Part shown: piece after piece, positions 53,946 through 62,931 of the stretch
Layout of the letters: every line of letters starts with the position of its first letter
How positions within the stretch are numbered: the first letter of the stretch is position 1
Source: Bacteroidia bacterium
Lineage (GTDB): Bacteria > Bacteroidota > Bacteroidia > J057
Direction: 5' to 3'
Assembly: GCA_033391075.1 (NCBI GenBank)
Contig: JAWPMV010000001.1
Span: 6,510,001-6,574,000, forward strand
Length of the DNA stretch: 64,000 nucleotides
The notes under the pieces: generated by a model
What the model was told of the DNA's origin: nothing
The model's database searches: none
The model's input: the letters and a program-made list of their open reading frames with translations, nothing else
Made by a program: the position numbers and the translations under genes

Positions 53946-55445
53946 TTATTGGTTAAATTCTTCGATGATGCGCTCCAGTTTTTTTTCCACTTTGCTCATC
54001 GGCAATTTCTCTTTCTCTGGAAAATATTTTTCCATGAGTTCTTGTTTTCTATCATAATCATCTGTCAGCCTATCCATCCACTTGCTCAAATCTTTGGGTA
54101 AAACAGGAGGCAATTCCGGCAGGGGCCGAACATCCACAAAATCATTTACCGTTTTCCGAACTTTGGCAGCTGGATTTCTTCCCAATAGGGCCTTGAATTT
54201 CCCCTTTGACTCATTGTCATAGACAATATTGGCAAAGACGATAAAGTCAGGAGCATGATTGGGCAATCGAGAGCTATCACAAAACTTTCTAATCACCCAG
54301 TTCAGATATTTTCGAGTAAAAGGCTTCCACTCTGAACTATAAATCCTGAACATCAAAACGATGCAATCAACCTCTCTGGCAATTTTGGATTTAGCCAGGG
54401 TTTCGATATTCAGTTCTCCCGGATAATGATTGGGATTGAGTTCAAGGGCCCTGAAAAAAGCGCTTACCGCATTCATTTTAGCATCTTCATAATTAGCCGC
54501 CTCTTCCTGGGCAATAATCTTATGAAAGTAGCGCTCATAGGTCGGGGCTATATGCTCTAAAACAAAGCGATTGAATAAACCATTCGGAGATTGTTCCTCC
54601 GCTCCATGGATTACATAAAATTGAAACTTGCTGGCACTCCTGTTTTTGATAAACTGAGACCTAAATCGGGAATTCTGATCCGCTCTGTCACAGGTATATT
54701 TATCTCGGATACTGAATTGCTCTTTTTCTTCTTTCTCCTGAGGGAGCTTCCAGTCCAGGACTCTCTCGTGATCCGGATGAAAGTAGAGTCCCCAGGGCAA
54801 TTCATCCTTCTTCGTTTCTTTCCCCTTAAAGGTGATTTTTCTATAAGGCAGCGGCTGATCCAGGCTCAGCTTGTATTTAGTTTCCAAAAAGATCCGAGCC
54901 CGGTCAAAAGAATCGCGAATGCTTATTCCGGAACTCAGGTTTTGATAAAAACGATCTGCAAAGTCATAGGCCATATCATCCCTGATAGGTTCCGAGGTAG
55001 CGATTACTGCCTTCACCCCATTATCCAGCAATAGTTCCAATTGGGGGAGGGTAGAGCAGCCATTGAGGAAAACCAGCTTTAAAGAGGGAAGGCTACCCAA
55101 TAGTTTTGCCAGGCCCTCCGCTTTAGCTTCCTGCATATCTCCTTTATGAGAAGTAAGCATTAAGCCTCCGCCTTCTGCATGTCCTCCATAATGGAAGAGG
55201 ATGATTTCTTTTTTATTACTCCAGGCTTCTACCGTATTGAATACCTGATCCAGACTTGCATTATTGAGCTGATCCAGGTTGCATTTATCATCTATCTCAT
55301 AGGGAATCAGGTGCCGGTAGACACTTTCAGCTTCCTTATTGAGCCAGGGGAGATAGGCCTCGGGAACAGAGGAAGGATTGGCAAAAGTAAGTAGTATGAC
55401 AGGTTTGTGAGCAGACAAAACAAGAACAAGTACTTCCGAGTGCAA
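53946..55445 (-). CDS. CHAT caspase-like protease with probable inactive-STAND domain
   Basis: A 499-residue soluble protein if translation starts at the TTG at 55445. No ATG lies in frame before the stop at 55473-55475; a second TTG at 55418 (giving MSAHKPVILLTFANP) fits the fold start better. Residues about 12-220 are a CHAT protease with His89 in HYGGHA and Cys130 in FLNGC, both catalytic residues present. Residues about 250-400 look like the inactive STAND domain seen with such proteases: CDRADQ near 252, then FYVIHGAEEQSPNGLFNRF, in place of a P-loop. The C-terminal 100 residues are charged and helical. CHAT proteases in immune systems cut a partner when a trigger is sensed, often causing cell death. 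It is the first gene of the operon. Confidence 0.75.
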   Translation of the reverse strand: MHSEVLVLVLSAHKPVILLTFANPSSVPEAYLPWLNKEAESVYRHLIPYEIDDKCNLDQLNNASLDQVFNTVEAWSNKKEIILFHYGGHAEGGGLMLTSHKGDMQEAKAEGLAKLLGSLPSLKLVFLNGCSTLPQLELLLDNGVKAVIATSEPIRDDMAYDFADRFYQNLSSGISIRDSFDRARIFLETKYKLSLDQPLPYRKITFKGKETKKDELPWGLYFHPDHERVLDWKLPQEKEEKEQFSIRDKYTCDRADQNSRFRSQFIKNRSASKFQFYVIHGAEEQSPNGLFNRFVLEHIAPTYERYFHKIIAQEEAANYEDAKMNAVSAFFRALELNPNHYPGELNIETLAKSKIAREVDCIVLMFRIYSSEWKPFTRKYLNWVIRKFCDSSRLPNHAPDFIVFANIVYDNESKGKFKALLGRNPAAKVRKTVNDFVDVRPLPELPPVLPKDLSKWMDRLTDDYDRKQELMEKYFPEKEKLPMSKVEKKLERIIEEFNQ

Positions 55446-55481
55446 AATCTCGGAAAAATTTCTGAGTGGGTGCTATACCCA

Positions 55482-55500
55482 ATCTTAAAAATTTTAAGAT
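55482..55500 (-). promoter_or_regulatory. Palindrome upstream of the CHAT operon
   Basis: A perfect 9-bp inverted repeat with a single central base (ATCTTAAAA and TTTTAAGAT) lies 36 bp upstream of the TTG at 55445. On the minus strand a TTTG lies 21 bp upstream of a TATCTTAA that overlaps the palindrome, a poor match to the promoter consensus. It could be a repressor site or, less likely, a terminator of the upstream sixA gene because no U-tract follows. Confidence 0.5.
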
Positions 55501-55593
55501 AATGAAAATTCCCACACCTTATCAAAAGGAGGAAAAGCTTAGGTAATGGAAATATTGGGAAAAATTTATTTTCAAGCAAGTTTAGAAGCCTTA

Positions 55594-56091
55594 TTAACGC
55601 TTCCTTCTGAGTCTTGGCACCAAAAACCAACGCAAACTCAGGTAATCAGTATCTATATGCTTCCAGGAGTCAGAAGCTATTTCTATACAGGCCATGGCAG
55701 AGGTTGGCATAATAAAATCAGCCCGCATCCCCAATAAGGAACCTACCATATCTTCCATGGTTGGATTATGCCCAAAGATCATAGCCGTACGCCATTCGTT
55801 TGGGAAAGCCCGAATCACCTCTTTGAGGGCCTCAGTCCCTTGAAAGTAGACCCGTTTTTCAATCTGAATCTCTTTTTCATATCCCAGATTACTGGCAATG
55901 ATCTGAGCCGTTTCTCTGGCTCTCCTTGCAGGAGAAGATATGATCCGATCCGGCATAAAGGATTTACTTTCCAAAAGTCCTCCTAAAAAAGCAGCATCTT
56001 TTTGCCCACGCTCTTTGAGGGGTCGTTTTATATCTTCTACTCCTACAGGCCAGTCAGATTTTGCATGTCTTGCCAGAACCAAAGTCTTCAT
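55594..56091 (-). CDS. sixA: SixA-like phosphohistidine phosphatase
   Basis: A 165-residue histidine phosphatase. The RHG-type catalytic motif is LARHAKSDWP at residues 6-15, with the conserved SSPARRARETA near residue 53 and the second catalytic His in FGHNP near 117. SixA removes phosphate from phosphohistidine in phosphorelay proteins. The final region is basic. The gene lies 148 bp upstream of the CHAT operon on the same strand, but a palindrome lies between them. Confidence 0.9.
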   Translation of the reverse strand: MKTLVLARHAKSDWPVGVEDIKRPLKERGQKDAAFLGGLLESKSFMPDRIISSPARRARETAQIIASNLGYEKEIQIEKRVYFQGTEALKEVIRAFPNEWRTAMIFGHNPTMEDMVGSLLGMRADFIMPTSAMACIEIASDSWKHIDTDYLSLRWFLVPRLRRKR

Positions 56092-56405
56092 AAACGGGAT
56101 ATGAATAAAAGGTGGATACTTTTATACAAGTATAGTGATTTCCGAGAAAGGAAATGGGAATGAATGAGAAATTTTATAAAAAGAATGGCCGGAGAAGGCA
56201 TAAAAAAAAGTGCCACTTCGATGAGTGGCACTTTAGATAGGTTAGATGTAGTTATAAACTTTTATACTTAAGTCAAAAGACTAAATAGTCGTATCGGAAA
56301 TTTGTCCTGTACTGATAACGGGAAGGATTAAAAAAAGGATGCCTCAGGAAACGAAAAAAATTAACTTTTTTCATATTTCCGCTTAAAAAGCTGATTTACA
56401 GAATC
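56092..56405. other. 314-bp intergenic region with a terminator
   Basis: Besides the hairpin at 56207-56234 the region is AT-rich. Just after the lipA stop (about 56355-56375) a short run GAAAAAA...TTTTTTC could form an A-U hairpin. No frame looks coding. The 170 bp between the lipA stop and the hairpin are unusually long for a trailer and could hide a 3' regulatory RNA, but no fold is compelling. Confidence 0.4.
56207..56234 (-). terminator. Intrinsic terminator, probably of lipA
   Basis: Perfect 11-bp arms (56207-56217 and 56224-56234) with a 6-nt loop are followed on the minus strand by a run of U. It lies about 170 bp after the lipA stop and upstream of sixA. Confidence 0.8.
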
Positions 56406-57287
56406 CTACAAATGTCTTTCAGAGTGATAACTTGAGCGAACCAGGGGTCCACTTTCCACATAACTGAATCCCATTTCCATTCCTACTTCCTCATAATGAG
56501 CAAAGAGATCAGGGTGAATGAATTCTTCTACAGGCAAATGCATCTTGGTAGGCTGGAGATATTGACCTATGGTTAAGACATCGCAATCATGCTTTCTGAG
56601 GTCCTCCATGATTTCATAAACCTCTTCAGGTTTTTCACCCAAACCTACCATGAATCCGGATTTGGTTCGGCAGCCGGCAGCCTTGGTGCGTTGAATTTGC
56701 TCCAGGCTTCTCTCATAACGCGCCTGAGGCCTAACTCTTCTGTAAAGCCTCTTGATCGTCTCCATATTGTGAGATACAATCTCCGGCTTCTCAGCAGTGA
56801 TAAGTTCCAACATTTCCCAACGTCCCTTTACATCAGGAATAAGGGTTTCCAGGGTAGTTCCCGGAGAATGTTTGCGGATTTGTCTTACCGTTTCGGCCCA
56901 AATATTTGAACCACTGTCTTTTTGCTCATCGCGGTTCACAGAAGTGATTACCGCATGTTTTACTCCCATTTTTGCGACGGCTTTCGCCACGCGATAGGGC
57001 TCCATAATGTCCAGAGCATCGGGCCTTCCCGTTGCTACTGCACAAAAAGAACAGGAGCGGGTACAAGTATTACCCAGAATCATAAAGGTCGCCGTACCGG
57101 CTCCCCAACATTCTCCCATATTGGGACAACGAGCGCTTTCACAAACCGTGTGTAGCTTATGCTCGTCTATGGTCTTTCTTACCTCTGTATAAGCCTTGCC
57201 ATATGGTAAGCGAACACGCAACCATTTAGGTCTGGGCCCATTGCCGGGTAAATTTTTATCGGTAAGTACTGTTGTTGCTATGGACAT
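56406..57287 (-). CDS. lipA: Lipoyl synthase
   Basis: A 293-residue radical SAM enzyme. The auxiliary cluster motif is [12 protein letters not shown] (CX4CX5C) and the SAM cluster motif CTRSCSFC (CX3CX2C) follows about 20 residues later, with the RSSYHSE motif near the C-terminus. It inserts two sulfurs into protein-bound octanoate to make the lipoyl cofactor of pyruvate and 2-oxoglutarate dehydrogenases. An AAAGGAG element lies just before the ATG, one of the few clear Shine-Dalgarno sequences here. It follows the barrel-protein gene after 33 bp. Confidence 0.97.
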   Translation of the reverse strand: MSIATTVLTDKNLPGNGPRPKWLRVRLPYGKAYTEVRKTIDEHKLHTVCESARCPNMGECWGAGTATFMILGNTCTRSCSFCAVATGRPDALDIMEPYRVAKAVAKMGVKHAVITSVNRDEQKDSGSNIWAETVRQIRKHSPGTTLETLIPDVKGRWEMLELITAEKPEIVSHNMETIKRLYRRVRPQARYERSLEQIQRTKAAGCRTKSGFMVGLGEKPEEVYEIMEDLRKHDCDVLTIGQYLQPTKMHLPVEEFIHPDLFAHYEEVGMEMGFSYVESGPLVRSSYHSERHL

Positions 57288-57320
57288 ATAACTCCTTTCG
57301 GAAAAAATAATAGGCTGTTT

Positions 57321-58070
57321 CTACCACTTGCCTCCAAAAATCAGCCCTGCTGAAACAGAAATAAACGCTCTCCGATTTTGGATCCCATTTATTTCCGCTA
57401 AGATAGGGACTTCTTTGAAGAATATATCAGCATTTACCCCCAATTCTATACCACGAATGACCGCTTCAGTTCTGGAAAAGTCAACCATGGCATTGAGGTG
57501 CGCACTGGCTCCCAATTGAACCGTGGGGCTAAAGTCTGATGACCAGAAACTTGCTCTACCTACGATTTCTCCAAAACTATGTTCGACAGGATCATAGGGT
57601 TCAACTACAAATTCGGGGGAAAAGGGTCTGCCGGGAACAGCTTTATACAATTCTATATGGTAGGGATTCAGGATTCCGATGGCCGGACCGATCTTTCCTC
57701 CAATCCGCATTTTTAATAGATTTCCTCTGCCTCGGGGTATGGCGTCATAATAAACCCCTATCATGGGTGAAAGATTCCAGAAATTATTCACCTTCCCGAA
57801 TACATAGCGCTTTCCCTGGTCTCCGATAAATGGAGCGGTAAGGGCCTCTCGAGTATCCCGGATCTGTTGCAAATCCAGACTAATAACATATTGTCTGGGA
57901 CTTTCTCCTAAAATATAAGCGAGTGAACCACCCCAACCCAGATTGCTATTGTACATAGAGAATGTCATTCCCTGGTCGTAAATGACCGGGCTATCTTCGT
58001 CATCCTGAGCGAGTGAAAGTGGGATAAATAGTGTGAACGCCAGAAGTAGGGAGATAAAACGATTGATCAT
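57321..58070 (-). CDS. Outer-membrane beta-barrel-like protein
   Basis: A 249-residue exported protein with a signal peptide (LSLAQ near residue 22). The remainder has alternating hydrophobic strands (WGGSLAYILGE, YVISLDLQQIRDT, NLSPMIGVYYDA, LKMRIGGKIGP) and ends FISVSAGLIFGGKW with a terminal aromatic residue, the pattern of small outer-membrane barrels. No family is recognised. It is the gene before lipA on the same strand but is not related to lipoate synthesis. Confidence 0.7.
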   Translation of the reverse strand: MINRFISLLLAFTLFIPLSLAQDDEDSPVIYDQGMTFSMYNSNLGWGGSLAYILGESPRQYVISLDLQQIRDTREALTAPFIGDQGKRYVFGKVNNFWNLSPMIGVYYDAIPRGRGNLLKMRIGGKIGPAIGILNPYHIELYKAVPGRPFSPEFVVEPYDPVEHSFGEIVGRASFWSSDFSPTVQLGASAHLNAMVDFSRTEAVIRGIELGVNADIFFKEVPILAEINGIQNRRAFISVSAGLIFGGKW

Positions 58071-58155
58071 AGCGTTTGGCTTTGATGTTTGGAATTAATG
58101 TTTATCCCAGGGGCTGATATTCAAGGACGAAAAATTATAGGGGCTTTCCCAATAA

Positions 58156-59160
58156 TTAAGCTAATAATTTGTCCTTGTTCTCTTCTAATAACTCCAAAAA
58201 CCTCTTTTCGGTTTCTTCCATAGAAGTAGTACTTCTTCCACCTGCTGCATAGAAGTGTCCACCACCTCCAAAATTTTCGGCGAATTCTTTAGAAGATACA
58301 TTTCCACGGCTTCTAAAACTCAACTTAATGATCTCATCATTAGCCGTGAGCAATACCCCCATATTGACTCCTTTCAAACTCAAAGCATAATTGACAAGTC
58401 CTTCTGTATCTCCGGTTTTGATAGGAAATTGACGAAAGACTTCTCTATCAACTTTCAGGTAAGCCACCTTAAGTTCAGGAAGTACATGGAGACAGGAGGA
58501 TAAACAATGCCCTACAAAGCGTAGCCGCTCGGGAGTCGCTGTATTGAAGATGTTTTCCCATACCATATTCACATTTACCCCTATTTCCATCAATTTGGCT
58601 ACAGTTCTGTGAGTGGCAGGAGAAGTATTGGTGAAGCGGAATGAACCCGTATCAGTCATGATCCCGGCATACATTGCTTCTGCAGAAGCCAGATTTACTT
58701 TCTCCTCCTCTCCCAGCTCTGTAATCAGTCGATAGACCAATTCAGCTGTTGAGGAAGCTTTTTCATCTGAATAAGAAAGATCTTCAAAACCTTCCGGTTC
58801 CATATGATGATCAATCATGATCTTCATTGCATCTGAATCTCGTACGGTTTGTTCGAAATCTGCCAAACGATTGAGGGCATTGAAGTCCAGGCAGAAAATA
58901 ATATCTGCACCATCAAAGATCCAATTGGCCTTATCCGGATCGAAAGGTCCGATCAAAACAGAATCCGAACCCGGCATCCATTTAAGGAAGTCAGGATAAT
59001 CCGTGGGAGAGACAACAGAAACCTGGTGTCCTCCCTGAATCAGGAAGTGATATAAGCCCAGAGAGGAACCAATAGCATCGGCATCTGGTTTGCGGTGCAT
59101 GGTGATTGCAATTCTCTTAGGCGAAGACAAGAGAGACGTTAATTCTTCTATGACTGACAT
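58156..59160 (-). CDS. nrnA: NrnA-like DHH phosphoesterase (oligoribonuclease/pAp phosphatase)
   Basis: A 334-residue DHH/DHHA1 protein. The motifs are HRKPDADAIGSSLGLY (motif I), FCLDFNALNRL (motif II) and IDHHMEPEGF (DHH, motif III), and GGGGHFYAAGG closes the DHHA1 domain. NrnA degrades short oligonucleotides and 3',5'-bisphosphoadenosine with Mn2+. All metal-binding residues are present. It diverges from ndk, with 133 bp between the starts. Confidence 0.92.
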   Translation of the reverse strand: MSVIEELTSLLSSPKRIAITMHRKPDADAIGSSLGLYHFLIQGGHQVSVVSPTDYPDFLKWMPGSDSVLIGPFDPDKANWIFDGADIIFCLDFNALNRLADFEQTVRDSDAMKIMIDHHMEPEGFEDLSYSDEKASSTAELVYRLITELGEEEKVNLASAEAMYAGIMTDTGSFRFTNTSPATHRTVAKLMEIGVNVNMVWENIFNTATPERLRFVGHCLSSCLHVLPELKVAYLKVDREVFRQFPIKTGDTEGLVNYALSLKGVNMGVLLTANDEIIKLSFRSRGNVSSKEFAENFGGGGHFYAAGGRSTTSMEETEKRFLELLEENKDKLLA

Positions 59161-59218
59161 TAAATAGATATCGAATTTTAAGATTGCGAAATTACAAAGA
59201 GAATTTCACTTGGTAAAA

Positions 59219-59250
59219 TTGGTTTATCCCATGTCTTTGTCCTAAGTTTG
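59219..59250 (+). promoter_or_regulatory. ndk promoter candidate
   Basis: A perfect -7 box TAAGTTTG (59243-59250) lies 20 bp after TTGG (59219-59222), close to the Bacteroidota TTTG-N19-TAnnTTTG pattern. It ends 43 bp before the ndk ATG. Confidence 0.55.
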
Positions 59251-59293
59251 CACCCGAATTGAAGCAATATTTTAAACTGAAAATAAAATAAAC

Positions 59294-59713
59294 ATGGCCG
59301 GTAAGCTAACCCTCACCATTATTAAGCCCGACGCAGTCTCTAAAAATTATACTGGAAAGATCATCGATCACATCATCGCTGGTGGATTCAAAGTTAAAGC
59401 GATGAAAATGATCCACATGAACGAACGCGAAGCAGGTGGATTTTATGCGGTTCATAGCGAGCGTCCTTTCTTCAATGATCTGGTTGAGTTTATGACCAGC
59501 GGACCTTGTGTTCCTATGGTTTTGGAAAAAGACAATGCAGTTGCAGATTTCCGCAAACTCATCGGGGCAACCAATCCAGAGCAAGCAGAAGATGGAACTG
59601 TTCGTAAGCTTTATGCTGAATCTATTCAGAATAATGCTATACATGGATCTGACTCTGATGAAAATGCTTTGATTGAAGCTTCTTACTTCTTTTCACAGCT
59701 AGAGATCTTCTAG
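59294..59713 (+). CDS. ndk: Nucleoside diphosphate kinase
   Basis: A 139-residue protein, full length. [10 protein letters not shown] starts it and the active-site segment [20 protein letters not shown] contains the phosphorylated His. It transfers phosphate from ATP to other nucleoside diphosphates. A clear promoter precedes it and a terminator follows before the TrpF-like gene. Confidence 0.98.
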   Translation: MAGKLTLTIIKPDAVSKNYTGKIIDHIIAGGFKVKAMKMIHMNEREAGGFYAVHSERPFFNDLVEFMTSGPCVPMVLEKDNAVADFRKLIGATNPEQAEDGTVRKLYAESIQNNAIHGSDSDENALIEASYFFSQLEIF

Positions 59714-59736
59714 GTCAACACAAAAACAAAACATTG

Positions 59737-59779
59737 GGTACGAAGGGAAACTGCTAGTGGTGGCTCTTCGTACCTTTTC
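59737..59779 (+). terminator. ndk terminator
   Basis: Nine-bp perfect arms (59737-59745 and 59766-59774) with a 20-nt loop precede a T-rich stretch. It lies between ndk and the ATG of the TrpF-like gene, so that gene may depend on read-through or its own start. Confidence 0.7.
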
Positions 59780-59797
59780 TTTTTAGTTTTATATACT

Positions 59798-60412
59798 ATG
59801 CGTCCCAAACTGAAAATAGGTCCCCTGACTCAATTGCAAGATGCTCGTTCCAGCGCTGCAGTAGGATTTGACATACTCAGTTTTAGTCTGGAAAGAGGCA
59901 GCATGAAAAAGATGTCTCCAGCGATGATCTGGAACATTGTAAACTGGATACAGGGGCCAGAAATTTTATTGGAGCTGAATGCAGACAGTCTGGAAGAGCT
60001 TGGGGAAATGAATAAAAGCTTCCAGGCCGGCTATGTACAATTGCCTCTTTCAGAGTGGGATGCAGCCTTGCTCCCTCAACTCAATAGCGGTATTTATCTG
60101 AAAGCAGAAAAAGGAAGTAAGCTGGCAGATATGCAAAAATGTCTGTCAGAAATAGCCGAAGCGGGAAAAGAAGGTCTTGTGGAAATATCCCTGGATGAGA
60201 TTAGCGAAGTTGGGGATTATCAGGAGATCCTTGAGCAAAGCTATCTGCATTTCAATAACTCAGCCACACTTTTTGAATATCTGAAACAGGAAGGTCCGAG
60301 CCCACTGGGATTTGCCCTCGGAGAAGAGTTTCGCGAAGATGCAGAATACCTGGATTATGAACAGATCGATGACTTGGTCGAGCTGATGGAAGAACTTTTT
60401 GGGGAGGAATAA
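59798..60412 (+). CDS. TrpF-like protein without the catalytic Cys
   Basis: A 204-residue protein. The opening LKIGPLTQLQDARSSAAVGFDILSF is shaped like phosphoribosylanthranilate isomerase (KICGIT...DAxxAxxxGADxLGF), and AGYVQLPLSEWDAALLP and LGFALGEEF resemble its later strand segments. The Cys of the KICG motif is Gly (KIGP) and other catalytic residues are not evident. The C-terminus is rich in Glu and Asp. It may be a non-catalytic barrel derived from TrpF. No tryptophan genes are near; it follows ndk after a terminator. The homology is from pattern only. Confidence 0.45.
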   Translation: MRPKLKIGPLTQLQDARSSAAVGFDILSFSLERGSMKKMSPAMIWNIVNWIQGPEILLELNADSLEELGEMNKSFQAGYVQLPLSEWDAALLPQLNSGIYLKAEKGSKLADMQKCLSEIAEAGKEGLVEISLDEISEVGDYQEILEQSYLHFNNSATLFEYLKQEGPSPLGFALGEEFREDAEYLDYEQIDDLVELMEELFGEE

Positions 60413-60562
60413 ACGCTTTGGCTTTAGTTCCGTACATATCTATCTTTTATTACGACAAAAACACAGTAGCTCAACACCTGAGATGGAGGAGATGAAGTAT
60501 AATTGCCAATCCTCATTAGGAAAGGATATCTTTAAGGTGTATGTTGAGAGTGGTATAATCAA

Positions 60563-61600
60563 ATGAATAAAGACAGTCTGATCAATCTCCTGGAGCGAGG
60601 CTTTTATGGGATCATTGTAGGTCTTATTTATGCCAGCCTCAATTTGGACTGGAGCATGCAACTCTATATAGCTTGTGCGCTCATAGGATTTTCTATTGGT
60701 TTCTTTACCGCTCTCCTGGACCGCTGGTTGTCCACTACACGCCTCAGAAGGCAACAATTTTTCATCGTTCTCAGCGTGCGAACCTTGTTGTATCTGGTGG
60801 TGATTTTCGTTTCCATGGTCCTGGTACTTGGAATTTACCTGAGTCTATTTGATGCAGCTGATATTCCCAAACTAAGACAGATTTTTGGAGAATGGGTAAA
60901 AGAAGGCTCTTTTGCTTATACCATTTTTTATAGCCTGGTTGTACTCCTCATCCTCCAGATCGTCACCCTGGTCTCTCGTCTACTTGGCCCCAATGTTTTG
61001 CTCAATTATATGATGGGGCGCTACCATCAGCCCAAAGAAGAAGAGCGAATCTTTATGTTCCTGGATTTACGGGGCTCGACCACCATCGCCGAACGACTGG
61101 GACATTTCAAATGGCATCGCTTTCTCAATGATTTCTTCTTTGATATTGCCCGAACCGTCCGAAAAACGAAAGGAGAGATTTATCAATATGTGGGGGATGA
61201 AGTAGTCGTTTCCTGGCCCAAAGATCTGGGAGTCAAAAAACTCAATGCTATTCATTGCTTTTTCTGGATTTATGATCGTATGGAGAATCCCCGAACCAGA
61301 GAAAGGTACCTAAAGCGATACGGATACAGACCGGTCTTTAAAGCAGGTTTTCATGTAGGCAAAGTTGTGGTAGGAGAAATCGGAGATTATAAACGAGAAA
61401 TTGTTTTTCATGGAGATACGGTAAATACCGCCTCTCGCATTCAGGTAGAATGCAATCATTACAACCGCCGACTCCTCCTTTCCAAAACCCTCCTTGATAT
61501 GCTAGACCTTAATGAAGAATACACGACCGAGTATATCACCAAGATTCTCCTTAGGGGCAAGGGAGAAGAAATAGAACTCTTTAGCCTCGATCCCGCCTGA
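60563..61600 (+). CDS. Membrane-bound class III nucleotidyl cyclase
   Basis: A 345-residue protein. Residues 1-140 hold four hydrophobic segments. The cyclase domain at about 155-340 has both metal-binding Asp residues (D168 in FLDLRGST and D212 in YVGDEVVV) and the transition-state pair N288 and R292 in GDTVNTASRIQ. It makes cAMP or a related cyclic nucleotide from NTP. The substrate-selecting residues were not assigned. No receptor gene is adjacent; the small start region 60413-60562 is unremarkable. Confidence 0.88.
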   Translation: MNKDSLINLLERGFYGIIVGLIYASLNLDWSMQLYIACALIGFSIGFFTALLDRWLSTTRLRRQQFFIVLSVRTLLYLVVIFVSMVLVLGIYLSLFDAADIPKLRQIFGEWVKEGSFAYTIFYSLVVLLILQIVTLVSRLLGPNVLLNYMMGRYHQPKEEERIFMFLDLRGSTTIAERLGHFKWHRFLNDFFFDIARTVRKTKGEIYQYVGDEVVVSWPKDLGVKKLNAIHCFFWIYDRMENPRTRERYLKRYGYRPVFKAGFHVGKVVVGEIGDYKREIVFHGDTVNTASRIQVECNHYNRRLLLSKTLLDMLDLNEEYTTEYITKILLRGKGEEIELFSLDPA

Positions 61601-61601
61601 A

Positions 61602-62252
61602 CTACAGCTTCACTCCAAAGCCCACCTTTACCCCAAATTGTTTCAGAAAAGTCGATCGTACTTCATTAAAATTGGTATCCCGAATAGCTGAAGGGTCTTC
61701 ATTTACGAATCGTATTCCAATAAAGCTTCCTATATGAAGCTGGGCTGCAAAATCAACATACATCCGCTCATTGATCACCTTTATAAAACTGGGTTGCAAA
61801 TAGAGATCAGAGCGAAAGTTTATATTCCTTTGTTTGAATTCTATTGTGCTATTGGGGTTTACCCAAAACCTGGTAAAATTGTGATTTAGCCCTATCCCTA
61901 AATAAGGCCTCCAGATCGGGGAAGATTGAATGGGCGCCAGGGGAACAGAATACTCATAGGCCATGCTAAAATGAAGGTTATTCCATTTGACATTCACACG
62001 TTCAAAGACATCGAAGTCCAAATTGGAGACTTCTACCAAATGAATATGGCCCTTATCTGACAGAAAAAAGATCGCGGGATATATAGGCCTAAGGGTATAA
62101 ACAGCTGTTGGGTCAGCCGGTCCCTCATTTTCATAGTTTGCCTGGAGGCGACTCTGTACCTTTAATCCAATACCGGGACTTAGCCATAAAGCCTCCTGGG
62201 CTTGAAGAAAAGAGAATGAAATCAGTAATAAGACGAAGAGAATCTTTTTCAT
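61602..62252 (-). CDS. Outer-membrane barrel paralogue 1
   Basis: A 216-residue exported protein with a signal peptide (FLQAQ near residue 18) and a beta-rich body. Landmarks shared with the next three genes are an IYPAIFFLSDKGHIHLVEVSNLD segment near residue 55-75, a MAYEYSVPLAP segment, PYLGIGLNHN and a C-terminus KVGFGVKL. This is the form of a small outer-membrane barrel. It is the last gene of a minus-strand tandem array. Confidence 0.75.
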   Translation of the reverse strand: MKKILFVLLLISFSFLQAQEALWLSPGIGLKVQSRLQANYENEGPADPTAVYTLRPIYPAIFFLSDKGHIHLVEVSNLDFDVFERVNVKWNNLHFSMAYEYSVPLAPIQSSPIWRPYLGIGLNHNFTRFWVNPNSTIEFKQRNINFRSDLYLQPSFIKVINERMYVDFAAQLHIGSFIGIRFVNEDPSAIRDTNFNEVRSTFLKQFGVKVGFGVKL

Positions 62253-62283
62253 GGTTTTATAAAATATTGTGTTATGGATTAGC

Positions 62284-62925
62284 CTAAATTCTTACGCCTA
62301 TCCCAAATCGAAAAGCGTATTTTTTAAATCTATGCCCTCGATAGGAATAAACATTTCTTGTTTGCAGGCGAATAGCAATACTGGGATCTTCCGTTTTTGC
62401 CCGGCTGAAGCCAAATTCACCGACATAGAACTGAGGTGATAGTTCCAAAAAACAGCTTTCAGCTATATATTTCCTAAAGACCATCACTCCATAAAGATCT
62501 ACCAGAAAATCAGTTCCTGTCGCTCTGAATTCCTGCGAACTGTTTGGATGAATGATATAGGAGGAAACACCTATTGCTGTTCCTAATCCTGCCTCTAATT
62601 CAACCTGAGGATTTGGGGTAAATGCCCTTGTTGGAATTGTATATTCATAAGCGACTCCCATCCGAAAATCTCCCCGATTGACGCCTTCGATTTCTTTATC
62701 TCCATACTTTCCCTTTGCATCCAGGGAATAAATTTCGATATGATGAGAATGCAAACGTGCATTTTTAAAGACGATGGCAGGAATCAAGCCCTGCAGTTCC
62801 AGTGTCGAAACTGTTTGAAATTCCCCAATAATTCGGGATTGAAGTTTTACCCCTATTCCAGGTTCATCAAACTGAGCATAAACAACTCCCGGCAAGAAGC
62901 ATATGAGCAAAAGTAATCTAGCCAT
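62284..62925 (-). CDS. Outer-membrane barrel paralogue 2
   Basis: A 213-residue exported protein with the same plan as its neighbours: a short signal peptide (VVYAQ near residue 18), GLIPAIVFKNARLHSHHIEIYSLD, a VAYEYTIPTRAF segment and the C-terminal strand FRFGIGVRI. It is separated by 31 bp from paralogue 1 and 6 bp from paralogue 3, so the group is very likely cotranscribed. Function is not known. Confidence 0.75.
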   Translation of the reverse strand: MARLLLLICFLPGVVYAQFDEPGIGVKLQSRIIGEFQTVSTLELQGLIPAIVFKNARLHSHHIEIYSLDAKGKYGDKEIEGVNRGDFRMGVAYEYTIPTRAFTPNPQVELEAGLGTAIGVSSYIIHPNSSQEFRATGTDFLVDLYGVMVFRKYIAESCFLELSPQFYVGEFGFSRAKTEDPSIAIRLQTRNVYSYRGHRFKKYAFRFGIGVRI

Positions 62926-62931
62926 CTCGCC

